A stretch of 64,000 nucleotides of DNA, taken from positions 57,303,999-57,367,998 of the forward strand of contig CM039463.1 of the NCBI GenBank assembly GCA_022414725.1, given 5' to 3'. Made by a program: the position numbers and the translations under genes. The notes under the pieces are model-generated. The model was not told where the DNA came from, did not search any database, and worked only from the letters and a program-made list of their open reading frames with translations. Source of the stretch: Microglena sp. YARC. Lineage: Eukaryota > Chlorophyta > Chlorophyceae > Chlamydomonadales > Chlamydomonadaceae. Positions 1-14,400 of the stretch are shown piece by piece (position 1 is the first letter of the stretch; every line of letters starts with the position of its first letter).

Positions 1-565
1 ATTAAGGGGTGTAAAGTTGTTTCCTTTTTTGACGTCACAGTGACTGAACTGTAGTGCAAGAACTGAGGGAGGTTGGTTGAGGATGGTATTAGGTAGTTAT
101 TCAACCCCCAAATGAAAACAGGTTGTTTCATTCTTGGGTGGGAATGTGACTGAACTGTAGTGCAAGAACTGAGGGAGGTTGGTTGAGGATGGTATTAGGT
201 AGTTATTCAACCCCCAAATGAAAACAGGTTGTTTCATTCTTGGGTGGGAATGTGACTGAACTGTAGTGCAAGAACTGAGGGAGGTTGGTTGAGGATGGCA
301 TTAGGTAGTTATTCAACCCCCAAATGAAAACAGGTTGTTTCATTCTTGGGTGGGAATGTGACTGAACTGTAGTGCAAGAACTGAGGGAGGTTGGTTGAGG
401 ATGGCATTAGGTAGTTATTCAACCCCCAAATGAAAGCAGGTTGTTTTATTCATGGGTGGGAATGTGACTGAAGTGTAGTGTTAGAACTGGGGGGATTTGG
501 TAGAGGCTGGCATTAAGGGGGTATTCAACTTCCCAAATTAAAACAGGTTGTTTTTCTCAGTTGCG
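1..565. repeat. 106-bp tandem repeat, about 5 copies
   Basis: The motif GTGACTGAACTGTAGTGCAA recurs at 40, 146, 252 and 358, exactly 106 bp apart, with a diverged copy at 464. The first three full units are nearly identical and the last decays. No coding potential is seen. It lies upstream of, or in an upstream intron of, the CCCH zinc-finger gene. Confidence 0.95.
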
Positions 566-599
566 ACTGTGGAAGTGAATTCAAACCTGTGTATGTGGC

Positions 600-859
600 T
601 TTACAACTTAAACTTCAAATTGCTTTCTTGCTTGTTTATCTGCTTGCTTGCTTGCTTGCATGCTTGAGTATTTGTTTTGTTTGCCTGTCTGCTTGCTTGC
701 TTGTTTGATTTTGTATTCATGTGTTTGCTGCATCTGCAGCCACTTCTCTCTCCACAGCGCACCCTAGCCAACAGCTTGCTTGCTTGCGTTGCTTTTTGTT
801 TCTGTTTGTTTGCTAACTAGCTTGCTTGCTTCTTTAATCGCTAGCTTCTTTAATTGCAA

Positions 860-899
<40 letters not shown>

Positions 900-936
900 G
901 CTTTATTTTGTATTCATGTGCTTGCTGCATCTGCAG
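600..936. repeat. CTTG microsatellite and duplicated acceptor edge
   Basis: The stretch is rich in CTTG/CTTGC repeats, which create a spurious Leu/Cys-rich reading frame. It also holds an extra copy of the following exon's 5' edge: TGCTGCATCTGCAG followed by CCACTTCTC occurs near 727 and again near 923, just before the exon begins at 937. Confidence 0.8.
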
Positions 937-3900
937 CCACTTCTCCTTCCACAGCGCACCATGGGCCTGCCCCTAGCGTGCACACATGGCCTGGTACCAG
1001 GCCCCGCAACGGCCCTACAAGAGCCTCCACACCAGCTAGGGCTGACGCAGTGATCAGCAAGGCTCATCAGGGCCAGCCTACAAAGTGGGTTGCAAGCCAA
1101 CAATCAGGCGCAGCTCTGAAACCAAATCCACCAGTTAGGGCTGGTACAGCCAGCAACGCAGGTCATCAAGGCCTGCCTTCAAAGTGGGTGGCTGGCCAAT
1201 CATCATTTGCAGCTCACCCGACTTATACCCTCAAAGCTGCTGCCTTTGTCCCCAATGCTGTGAATTCAGTACCAAAATCAGTTAATTCACAGCCAAAACC
1301 AGCTGGGAGCCACCAACTACAGAACCCCCATGCAGGAGGTGCTGGTCAGGGCAAAGGCGGCAATAAGTGGGTAAACACCGCCACTCCTTCACAGCCCCTG
1401 TCCCACCCCCTCCCATTAACAGCAGCAACAATAAAAACACCAGCAGCAGTAACACCGCCAGCAGCAGCAGCAACTGCTCCACAGCCCCTGTCCCACCCCC
1501 CCGCATTAACAGCGCGAGCATCAAGTGCCTCAAAGCCCTTGGCTCAATCCCCCTCACCAATGTCCTCATTAACAGCACAAGCAGCATCAGCAAGAAGAGC
1601 AACAACATCCGCAGCAGCAGGAGTAAAAACAGCAGCAGCAGCAACAACACCGGCAGCAACAACAACACCAGCAGCAGCAGGAGCAGCAACTGCCTCAAAG
1701 CCCTTGGCTCAATCCCCCTCAACATTGCCCTCGGCACAAGCAGCACCAGCAAGAAGAGCAGCACCAGCAACAACAGCAGCAGCTGGAGTAAAAACACCAG
1801 CAGCAGAAGCAACAACAGCCGCACCAGGGGTAAAAACACCAGTAGCAGCAGTAAAAACGCAAACAGCAGGAGCAGCAGCAACAGCAGCTACTTCAACAAT
1901 AACAACATCTGAAACACCAATGGCAGCAGCTACAGCAGCAACTGCTTCAAAGCCCTTGTCCCCACCCAATGCCGTGAATTTGGTACCAAAATCACCGGCA
2001 GCAGCAGGAGGAAAAACAGCAGCAGCAGCAACAGCAGCAACTGCTTCAAAGCCCTTGTCCCCACCCCCCACATTAGCAGCTTCTTCTCAAGCACCAGCAA
2101 GGCATCAATCAAGGCCCTCGCCAACATCTACACCACAGCCACAACCCACACCAGCTCCACTCTCTTCCCTGGTCGCAAGAAGGGCACCTATGCAAGCACC
2201 AGCACGGTCACAATCCAGGCCCTCGCCAATGCCAACGTCAGCATCTACAACACAGCCACAACCCACACCAGCACCTCTCTCTTCTTTGGTCACAAGGGCA
2301 CCTATGCAAGCACCAGCACGGTCACAATCCAGGCCCTCGCCAATGCCAACGTTAGCATCTACGCCACAGCCACAACCCACACCAGCACTTCTCTCTTCCC
2401 TGGTCGCAAGGGCACCTATGCAAGCACCAGGTATGCTTAGGATACGGTAATGATAACGCCCTTGTTTGGGGTTTAGGTGTCCTGTTTGTTTTCCAGCACA
2501 TATTGTGACGCAGGCAAATACATTCTCACAACATGCCATGGTAAGTAATGAAAAGAGTAATGATAACGCCTACTGGGGCGTGGTATTTAGGGGGGCCTGT
2601 CTTACGGCGGTTGAGAACTGGCTGCTACTTTACCTGGACGAAGTTACCATGGCGGTTGACAGCGACAGCAAACACTAAAGCGCACCCGTAGGGATTCGAC
2701 CCTGCACCTTGCTTAATCAAGCTCTACCATTGAGCCATTTGTCGAGACGGGATTAGGGGACTGCAATATGATATCATATGCAGCCAACTACTATTTATGT
2801 ACAATATCATATGATGCAATTTGTATACAACATCATATGATGCAATTGTATGATATTGTATGAAATCATACTCGCCTTCGGTCAATGAATGACCATCACA
2901 TGATATGCAGGTCCCCAGGTATTAGAGACAGGCACATGTCATATAATGTTGACCAAAGGCGTTTATGATATCATATGACATCATACAAATTGCATCATAT
3001 GATATTGTACATAAATAGTAGTTCGGTCAATGAATGACCATCACATGACATGCAGGTCCCTAGGTATTAGAGACAGGCACAAGTCATATGATGTTGACCA
3101 AAGGCGTTTATGATATCATATGATATCATACAAATTGTACCATATGGAACTGTATGTAATTGCACCATATGATATTGTACATAAATAGTAGTTGGCTGCA
3201 TATGATATCATATATTTGCAGTCCCCTAATCCCGTTTTGACAAAGGGCTCAATGGTAGAGCTCGTTTAAACAAGAAGTGCAGGTTCGAATCCCTACGAGA
3301 GCGCTTTAGTGTTCGCGGTCGCTGTCAACCGCCATGGTCACTTTGCCCTAGTCAGACTGTGGCATCATATGATGACATGATATCGTATGATATCATACTG
3401 CCGGTCCGTTTCAGTGATACACATTAGTCTAGTGGTACACCAAATTACTTAAGCAAAGAAGGGTCGGGGGTTCGGTTCCCCCTACAGTCGCCCTTGGCGT
3501 TGCAGGTCGCTGTCAACCGTGATGGTAGCGTGTCCAGTTGAGGTGGTAGACCGTTCTCTGCCCGTGTACGACGGGTTCCCTTTGTACCACGCCCCACCAG
3601 GCGTTATCATTACTGTCGGTCCCTTGGTAAGCTTCATGCTCCACCCATGTAATGTATGAATTCATGATTTTTTTTGCAAACATGCCACCTATGTACACCG
3701 CCACAACAACCACACCCCAGGGTCTAACCACCACCACATCACCACCACACCACCCCAGGGGCGCACCATGCCGTCTACAAGCGCAAGGCTTGTGGGAAGA
3801 AGCTGGTCAGAGCAGGGTTTAGCTCCCCACCAACTGCCATCGGGGCCGCGCCAACTGCCATTAGGGGAAAGCCAACTGCCATTGGGGCAACGTCAACTGT

Positions 3901-6900
3901 CACTGGGGCCACGCCAACTGCCATTGGATCTGCACCCGGCGAGCTCAAGCGTCTGCCTGTCCACCGCCACTCCCTAGATGCTCCTTCATCCATCGCCAAG
4001 ACCAGGAGTAATACATGGGTCGCTTCGAATTCATATTCAAATTCAAATTCGGCCCTGGATAATCCAGGCCCATGGATCGCTTCGAATTCAAATGCGAATT
4101 CAAATTTGGCCCCGGTTAACCCAGGCCCATGGATCGCTTCAAACTCAATTGCGAATTCAAATTCGGCCCTGGTTAATCCAGGCCTCAAAGTAAGACCTAG
4201 GGTCACCAAACTAGGGCTTATGAGATCCTCATCAGGCACCATGACTCGAGTAGGTATCACCCCACGGGCGGCACCCCCTCCAGGCCCAAGCGCTAGGTCT
4301 AGGGTCACCAAACTAGCCATTCGGAGATCGTCATCAGGCACCATGACTCGAGTCAACCCCACCCCACGGGCGGCACCCCCTCCAGGCCCAAGTGCTCGGA
4401 CTAGGGTCCCCAAACTAGCCATTCGGAGAGCCTCATCAGGCGCCATGACTCGAGTCAGTCCCACCCCACAGGTGGCAGGCCCTAGAGGCGTTTTCAAACG
4501 GCATGTCCGGCCTACCAGCCTGCAGCTTCCGGGCAGCTTCCGGCAGCATCTGGGCAGAGGACAAGCAGGTGGTGGGACAAAGGCAGGCGGTAGCTGCCAG
4601 CTGGTCCGAATCAACAACCAGATGTACAATGTGATCAAGGGAAAGAGCGGTACAGGGGGCGCCCGCAAGCTTCAATCCACCTCCTATGTCTCCCCACGCT
4701 TACGTACCCCCACTAGAACCGGTGCCCTATATTCATCAGCCAGATCAGGCATCGCCTCAGCCTCATTATCCCACAGGCCTACAACAGCTGCAGCTGGCCT
4801 CCGGCCCGGGACCTGGCTATCAACCGCCGCCGCCGCCGCAACGAAACGCGCTTTGCTGACAAAGCATCGTTGGGTAGCTTCCCCCCGGCTCCTCAACGCT
4901 GCTGCATCCCCCACCAGCCGCCCAAAGCATCAGCTAGCAGAGTCGGCCCTCACAAGGAGCTTGTATCGAGTCAGAGCTCGTCATTCATTAGTCGCAAAGC
5001 AACGCTCCTACTGCCCACACTACTGCAAGTAGGTGACCACGATACGAACATATCATACCAATGATATATGCTCATGATATGTATTGATCACCCCATCCCA
5101 GCTTGTACAGCAACGCTTGTGCTGCCCCCAATACTGCAAGGAAGTGACCACGATAAGAACATGTCATACCAATGATATATGCTCATGATATGTATTGATC
5201 GCCCCATCCCTGCTTGTACAGCAACGCTTGTGCTGCCCCCAATACTGCAAGGAAGTGACCACGATATGAACATAACATACCAAAGATATATGCTGATGAT
5301 GTGTATTGATATCCTTAATCCCTGTTTGTACAGCAACGCTCCTACTGCCCCCACTACTGCAAGTAGGTGACCGCAATATGAACATAACATACCAATGATA
5401 TATGCTGATAATATGTACCGGTTGATTTCTCCAATCCCTGATTGTACAGCAACGCTTGTGCTGCCCCCAATACTGCAAGTAGGTGACCACAACATGAGCA
5501 TAAGATACCAATGGTACATGTTAATGATGATATGTTGATACTATGGTTAATATGTATTGATTTCCCCCATCCCTGGTTGCAAAGCAACGCTCCTACTGCC
5601 CACGCTACTGTAAGTCAGTGACCACAATATGAACATAACATACCAATGATATATGCTGATGATATGTACCGGTATTGATTTCCCCCATCCCTGGTTGCAA
5701 AGCAACGCTCCTACTGCCCAAGCTACTGTAAGTCAGTGACCACAATATGAACATGAGATAACAATGATACATGATGATGATAATGGTGGTGCTGGGGGAG
5801 GGATGGTGGGTTCAGAGAATGAGGGGGGGGGGGGGGGGGGGGGGGGGCAGTAAGGAGGAGATATGGAGGTAGGGTGAAGGGAAGAATCGCTGATAAGGGT
5901 TGAAGTTCAAAGGGGCACCGTATCCTAGAGGTAAAGCGTACACTGAGCAGCTCAGTCTTGCTTGTCAGTCTGAGCAGGGTACTACAAAGCGCGCGCGGCA
6001 GCGCGATTTCGCGCACACTTTTTAGCCCACTGCGCGTTTCGCACAGTTTTTCCAATCCTATATGGGCGCAGCGCGCAGTTTTTGCGCTTTGTGCACTACA
6101 AAGCGCTGATCAATTTGATGTTTGTTCGCTTTAAGCGCTGGCCAATTTGACTGCAAGTTCTAGGCAGCGTCGCCTGCGACGCTAAAAAATGGCGGAGAAA
6201 TATCGTGAGGGAGCGACAGGTGGCAACAGAAGCGAGTTAATTACGAGACCGTTGGCTGACGTGTCGGGCTTCATCGGGGTCAGACAGATGGATGGATGGA
6301 TGGTCGAACGGACAAATGGGAACACTGGGGGCTCCCGCCCCCTAGAAGGGGGGGTCCGCCAAAAAGTAGTACTCTGACACTGAGAAACAAACTGAGAGAC
6401 AACATGACAGCAAATGCTGTCAAATTTAATTTCTGAATGCCGTACTTCAGACCTATAAAACAGTAGATGGGCCCCTTCTTGTGTGTTGCATCGCCATACC
6501 GTCGCTCATGGCGACGGATGGGTCCGGCTGAACTAGTCAGAATTGCCCCCCCCCAACCCCCCTGGGCTTTGCGCTCCGCAGCGCTCAAGCAGGGCGCATT
6601 GGGGTCGCATAAAGTCGCTCAATTTACGTCACAAAAAGAAAACAATAGATGGGCCATTACAAATAATTGTATTCAAATCTATAAATGATCTCAATACCGT
6701 ATCAATCTCAGATTATCTAAATAATAACATCAATAATAATATAAATAACGATCACGCAATGCACTAAAGAATATAAATAATTGTCTTAATAACGTGTGCA
6801 GAACTGGGGGCTTCAAGGTCCAAATAAGTGTATGCAAATCACTAAATATAATATAAATAGTCCTATGAATAACGATCGCGGAAATGCACAAAGTCGCTCA

Positions 6901-8385
6901 ATTTGCGGCGCGTCACAAAAACAAATGTGCCATCTGAATGTTTCTAAATAACGTGTGCAGGACTGGGGGCTGCAAGTTACAAAGAAGTGTACGCAAATCA
7001 CTAAATAATCTCAACATCCATCTCATAGAATCTAAATAATAACATCAATAATGATACATACATGCATACATACATAACTATCACGCAAATCACTAAATAA
7101 GAAAATACCCAATGATCTGAATACCGTGTTCAGAACTGGGGGCTGCAAGTTACAAAGAAGTGTACGCAAATCACTAAATAATCTCAATATCAGTCTCATA
7201 TAACAGAAATAATAACAGAAATAATGACATAGATAACAATCACGCAAATCAGTGAAGAAAATACTTAATGATCTGAATAATATGTGCAGAACTGGGGGCT
7301 GCAAGTTAAAAATATGTGAATGCAATTCCTAATATAAATCTCAGATTATCTTGAAAATGTCAATATAAATACCAAATAAGATAAATATATAGTACTATAA
7401 ATAACAATCACATAAAGCACTAAAGAAGTATCTAATCATATAATTGATATAAATAACAATCACACAAAGCACTAAAGAAGTATCTAATCATATGATTGAT
7501 GTAAATAACAATAACACAAAGCACTAAAGAAGTTTCTTATCATATAAATAATTATCTGAATAACGTGTGCAGAACTGGGGGCTGCAAGTTACAAATAAGT
7601 GTATCCCAATCTATAAATCATAAAAATTATATGAAAAACATATTATGCGAAAAACAATCACGGAAATGCACCAAGTCACTCAATTTGCGTTGCGTCACAA
7701 AAATAAAAAAAGAGATGGGCCATCTGAATGTTTCTGAATAACGTGTGCAGAACTGGTGGCTGCAAGTTATGAAGTACATGCAAATCACTAACTAATCTCT
7801 TTCAATCTCAGATTAAAAAAAATACAGAAATGATAATATAAATAAGAATCACACAAATCACTAAATAAGAAAATAAATATGTATCTGAATAACGTGTGCA
7901 GAACTGGTGGCTGCAAGTCTGGCATTCGTTGCCGCTTCCTTCACGACCCCGCTAAGGTCGCGGTTTGCGTGCATTGGCTTCAAGGATCTTGCACGAAAGA
8001 GAAGTGCTTGTTGCAGCACAAGGTGGGTGGCACTGTTGGGGCCAGTAGGTTTTGGTGGTGGTGTGTGTGTGTGGGGGGGGGGGGGGGGGGAATAAGAGGT
8101 ACCTTTACGACCCTGGCAAGGTCGAGGTATGCGTGCTTTGGCTTCAAGGATCCTGCACGAAAAGAGGAGTGCTCGCTGCAGCACAAAGTGGGTGGCACTG
8201 TTGGGCTGGTAGGTTTTGGTGGTGGTGGTGGTGGGGGGGGGGGAGATAAGAGTTCATTCACTACACCATCAAGGTCGCAGTATGTGTCATCGGCTTCAAG
8301 GATCTTGCACGAAAGAGAAGTGCTTGTTGCAGGACAAGGTGGGTGACCTGCTGGGGCTAGTAGGTTTTGGTTGGTGTGGTGTGTT

Positions 8386-8416
<31 letters not shown>

Positions 8417-11400
8417 GGGGGGGGGGAGGGGGGGGAGGTTCATTCACGACCCCATCAAGGTCGCGGTATGCAAGCATTGGCTTCAAGGATCCTGCACGAA
8501 AGAAAAGTGCTCGCTGCAGGACAAGGTGGGTGGCACTGCTGAGGCTGGTAGATTTTGGTGGTGGTGTATATGTGTGTGGTGGGGAGTGAATTTGCGTGGG
8601 TGTGGGTGGGAGGGGGGAGGGGGGAGGTGAATAGGAGTTTCATTCATGACCCCACCAAGGTCGCTGTATATGTGCATTGGCTTCAAGGATCCTTCGCGGA
8701 AAAAACAGCACAAGTGGATGGCACTGTTGGGACTGGTAGGTTTGTTTTTGTTGGTGGGGTGGGGGGGGTGGAAGGGGGGGGGAATAGGAGGTTCATACAC
8801 GACCCCGCCAATGTCACGGTATGCGTGCATTAGCTCAAGGATCATGCAACGAAAGAACAGCACACGGTGGGTGGCACTGTTGGGGCTGGTAGGTTTTGGT
8901 GGTGATATGTGTGTGTGTGTGTGTGTGGGGGGGGGGGGGGGACTAGGAGGTTCATTCACAACCCCGCCAATGTCGCGGTAAGCGTGCATTGGCTTCAAGG
9001 ATCCTGCACGAAAGAGAAGTGCTTGCTGCAGCACAAGTGGGTGGCACTGCTGGGGCTGGTAGGTTTTTGGTGGTGCATATATGGGTGGGTCGGGGGGGGG
9101 GGGGTGGGGGGGGGGGGCAGGAATAGGAGGTTCATACACGACCCCGCCAAGGTCACGGTATGCAAGCATTGGCTTCAAGGATCCTTGAAGGAAAAGTGCT
9201 GGCTGCAGCACGAGGTGGGTGCCTCGGGTTCTTTTGGGGCTACGCGTTGCAGCTTCTAGGCAGCTGCCCCTCCTTGTCCTTGGGCCAGACCTGAAGCTAG
9301 CTGGTGCGCCTAAAAGCTGATGTGTCACTCATGACAATGCAGCTGCAAGCATTGGGTTTGAAGCAGTGGCTGGCTATTGGAGCTCACGGGAAGCTGCAAT
9401 GTGTTGCCCAAAAATGAAACTGTGCCCTAGGGCTGCATGACAAGCATTATATGGGTGGGTGAGGGCAAGGGTGCAGATAAGGGTGTGGGTGGGTGAGGAT
9501 GCATGACAAGCATTTTTGAGTAGAAATCTCTGGACTAGACCCAGTGGCTGGCAAAAGGAGCTGGCGGGAAACTGCAATGAGTTGCCCAAAAATGAAACAG
9601 TGGCGAGTGGATTATCGGGGCTGGTTGGTTTGTTGGGGGTGGGTGGGTGGATAGGAGGTTGAGTGGGAGACTGAGGGATCCCATCACATAATTTCTGCTG
9701 GTAGATCTCATATAGAACTTGAACTTACATGGGTTACATGACTCCAGCCAGCAATTTGGCTGATTGCCATCTTCGACAGTGACATGAACAATTCAAATCG
9801 ATAGGACATTGATTGGGATGGGACTGAGGGATCCCATCACATGATTTATGGGGGTAGATTTCATATAGTTCTTGAACTTGAACTTGGTAACATGACTTCA
9901 GCCAGCAATTTTGCTGATTGCTGTCTTTGGCAGTGACATGAACAATTCAAATCAATAGGACGTTGCGTGGGATGGGATTGATGGATACCATCACATGATT
10001 TCTGCAGGTAGATCTCATATAGTTCTTGAACTTGGCTCCAGCCGGCAATTTGGCTGATTGCCGTCTTCGGCAGTGACATGAACAAGGCAGATCAATAGGA
10101 CGTGGAGTGGGGACTGAGGGATCCCATCACATGATTTCTGGAGGTAGACACAAACATACACACCTACATACAAAAACATGGTACATACGTACATATACAC
10201 ACATACGTACGGACATACATGCATAATCACATACGTGCATACATGCAGTAACATGTTACATACATACAATAACATGCTGCATACACCCATGTACATACAT
10301 ACGAACGCATGGTGTGTATCTCTCCTTTGTCGCGCAGGAGTGCCCCGAGCTGATGCCCACATGCACCTTCTTCACCCAGGTAAGGTTCGGTAGGTAGACA
10401 GGATAGTACTATGATACAACCTGTATAGGTCTATAGGTGGATAAACTTGTATAGGTATACAACCTGTTATAGCTATGTACTGTATAGTGGATACCTGTAT
10501 AGCTATGTACTGTATAGGTGGATACAACGATACAACCTGTATAGGTGTATAGCTATGTACTGTATAGGTGGATACAACCTGTATAGCTATGTACTGTATA
10601 GGTGGATACAACCTGTATAGCTATGTACTGTATAGGTGGATACAAACTGCTATGTACTGTATAGGTGGAACCTGTATAGCTATGTACTGTATAGGTGGAT
10701 ACAACCTGTATAGCTATGTACTGTATAGGTGGATACAACCTGTATACTGTATAGGGATACTATTACTGTATAGGTGGATACAACCTGTATAGCTATGTAC
10801 TGTATAGGTGGATACAACCTGTATAGCTATGTACTGTATAGGTGGATACAACCTGTATAGCTATGTACTGTATAGGTGGATACAACCTGTATAGCTATGT
10901 ACTGTATAGGTGGATACAACCTGTATAGCTATGTACTGTATAGGTGGATACAACCTGATAGCTATGTACTGTATAGGTGGAGGTGATACAACCTGTATAG
11001 CTATGTACTGTATAGGTGGATACAACCTGGTATAGCTATGTACTGTATAGGTGGATACAACCTGATAGCTAGCTATGTATGTATAGGTGGATACAACCTG
11101 GTATAGCTATGTACTGTATAGGTGGATACAACCTGTATAGCTATGTACTGTATAGGTGGATACAACCTGTATAGCTATGTACTGTATAGGTGGATACAAC
11201 CTGTATAGCTATGTAACTGTATAGGTGGATACAACCTGTATAGCTATGTACTGTATAGGTGGATACAACCTGTATAGCTATGTACTGTATAGTGTGGATA
11301 CAACCTGTATAGCTATGTACTGTATAGGTGGATACAACCTGTATAGCTATGTACTGTATAGGTGGATACAACCTGTATAGCTATGTACATAGGTGGATAC

Positions 11401-14400
11401 AACCTGTATAGCTATGTACTGTATAGGTGGATACAACCTGTATAGCTATGTACTGTATAGGTGGATACAACCTGTATAGCTATGTACTGTATAGGTGGAT
11501 ACAACCTGTATAGCTATGTACTGTATAGGTGGATACAACCTGTATAGCTATGTACTGTATAGGTGGATACAACCTGTATAGCTATGTACTGTATAGGTGG
11601 ATACAACCTGTATAGCTATGTACTGTATAGGTGGATACAACCTGTATAGCTATGTACTGTATAGGTGGATACAACCTGTATAGCTATGTACTGTATAGGT
11701 GGATACAACCTGTATAGCTATGTACTGTATAGGTGGATACAACCTGTATAGCTATGTACTGTATAGGTGGATACAACCTGTATAGCTATGTACTGTATAG
11801 GTGGATACAACCTGTATAGCTATGTACTGTATAGGTGGATACCTGCTGTTGGATAGCTATGTACTGTATAGGTGGATACAACCTGTATAGCTATGTACTG
11901 TATAGGTGGATACAACCTGATAGCTATGTACTGTATAGGTGGATACAACCTGGATAGCTATGTACTGTATAGGTGGATACAACCTGATAGCTATGTACTG
12001 TATAGGTGGATACAACCTGTATAGCTATGTACTGTATAGGTGGATACAACCTGGATAGCTATGTACTGTATAGGTGGATACAACCTGGATAGCTATGTAC
12101 TGTATAGGTGGATACAACCTGTATAGCTATGTACTGTATAGGTGGATACAACCTGATAGCTATGTACTGTTATAGGTGGATACAATATAGCTATGTACTG
12201 TATAGGTGGATACAACTGTATAGCTATGTACTGTATAGGTGGATACAACCTGTATAGCTATGTACTGTATAGGTGGATACAACCTGTATAGCTATGTACT
12301 GTATAGGTGGATACAACCTGTATAGCTATGTACTGTATAGGTGGATACAACCTGTATAGCTATGTACTGTATAGGTGGATACAACCTGTATAGCTATGTA
12401 CTGTATAGGTGGATACAACCTGTATAGCTATGTACTGTATAGGTGGATACAACCTGGTATAGCTATGTACTGTATAGGTGGATACAACCTGTATAGCTAT
12501 GTACTGTATAGGTGGATACAACCTGTATAGCTATGTACTGTATAGGTGGATACAACCTGTATAGCTATGTACTGTATAGGTGGATACAACCTGTATAGCT
12601 ATGTACTGTATAGGTGGATACAACCTGTATAGCTATGTACTGTATAGGTGGATACAACCTGTATAGCTATGTACTGTATAGGTGGATACAACCTGTATAG
12701 CTATGTACTGTATAGGTGGATACAACCTGTATAGCTATGTACTGTATAGGTGGATACAACCTGTATAGCTATGTACTGTATAGGTGGATACAACCTGTAT
12801 AGCTATGTACTGTATAGGTGGATACAACCTGTATAGCTATGTACTGTATAGGTGGATACAACCTGTATAGCTATGTACTGTATAGGTGATACAACCTGTA
12901 TAGCTTATGTACTGTATAGGTGGATACAACCTGATAGCTATGTACTGTATAGGTGGTATGTACTGTATAGGTGGATACAACCTGTATAGCTATGTACTGT
13001 ATAGGTGGATACAACCTGTATAGCTATGTACTGTATAGGTGGATACAACCTGTATAGCTATGTACTGTATAGGTGGATACAACCTGTATAGCTATGTACT
13101 GTATAGGTGGATACAACCTGTATAGCTATGTACTGTATAGGTGGATACAACCTGTATAGCTATGTACTGTATAGGTGGATACAACTGTATAGCTATGTAC
13201 TGTATAGGTGGATACAACCTGTATAGCTATGTACTGTATAGGTGGATACAACCTGTATAGCTATGTACTGTATAGGTGGATACAACCTGTATAGCTATGT
13301 ACTGTATAGGTGGATACAACCTGTATAGCTATGTACTGTATAGGTGGATACAACCTGTATAGCTATGTACTGTATAGGTGGATACAACCTGTATAGCTAT
13401 GTACTGTATAGGTGGATACAACCTGTATAGCTATGTACTGTATAGGTGGATACAACCTGTATAGCTATGTACTGTATAGGTGGATACAACCTGTATAGCT
13501 ATGTACTGTATAGGTGGATACAAATAGCTATGTACTGTATAGGTGGATACAACCTGTATAGCTATGTACTGTATAGGTGGATACAACCTGTATAGCTATG
13601 TACTGTATAGGTGGATACAACTGTATAGCTATGTACTGTATAGGTGGATACAACCTGTATAGCTATGTACTGTATAGGTGGATACAACCTGTATAGCTAT
13701 GTACTGTATAGGTGGATACAACCTGTATAGCTATGTACTGTATAGGTGGATACAACCTGTATAGCTAGTACTGTATATGTACTGTATAGGTGGATACAAC
13801 CTGTATAGCTATGTACTGTATAGGTGGATACAACCTGTATAGCTATGTACTGTAATAGGTGGATACAACCTGTATAGCTATGTACTGTATAGGTGGATAC
13901 AACCTGTATAGCTATGTACTGTATAGGTGGATACAACCTGTATAGCTATGTACTGTATAGGTGGATACAACCTGTATAGCTATGTACTGTATAGGTGGAT
14001 ACAACCTGTATAGCTATGTACTGTATAGGTGGATACAACCTGTATAGCTATGTACTGTATAGGTGGATACAACCTGTATAGCTATGTACTGTATAGGTGG
14101 ATACAACCTGTATAGCTATGTACTGTATAGGTGGATACAACCTGTATAGCTATGTACTGTATAGGTGGATACAACCTGTATAGCTATGTACTGTATAGGT
14201 GGATACAACCTGTATAGCTATGTACTGTATAGGTGGATACAACCTGTATAGCTATGTACTGTATAGGTGGATACAACCTGTATAGCTATGTACTGTATAG
14301 GTGGATACAACCTGTATAGCTATGTACTGTATAGGTGGATACAACCTGTATAGCTAATGTACTGTATAGGTGGATACAACCTGATAGCTATGTACTGTAT

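Noticed and set aside
780..936. Leu/Ala-rich signal-peptide-like start of the zinc-finger protein
   Set aside because: The frame opens with TTG inside a CTTG microsatellite; an acceptor at 935-936 better explains the exon start.
1282..1881. Leu-rich minus-strand frame and Ser/Asn-rich alternate frame
   Set aside because: Antisense and shifted shadows of the CAG/GCA-rich coding of zinc-finger exon 1.
2690..2752. Functional tRNA gene (also 3228 and 20484)
   Set aside because: A- and B-boxes are present, but the acceptor and anticodon stems do not pair well and the sequence continues into a shared SINE body.
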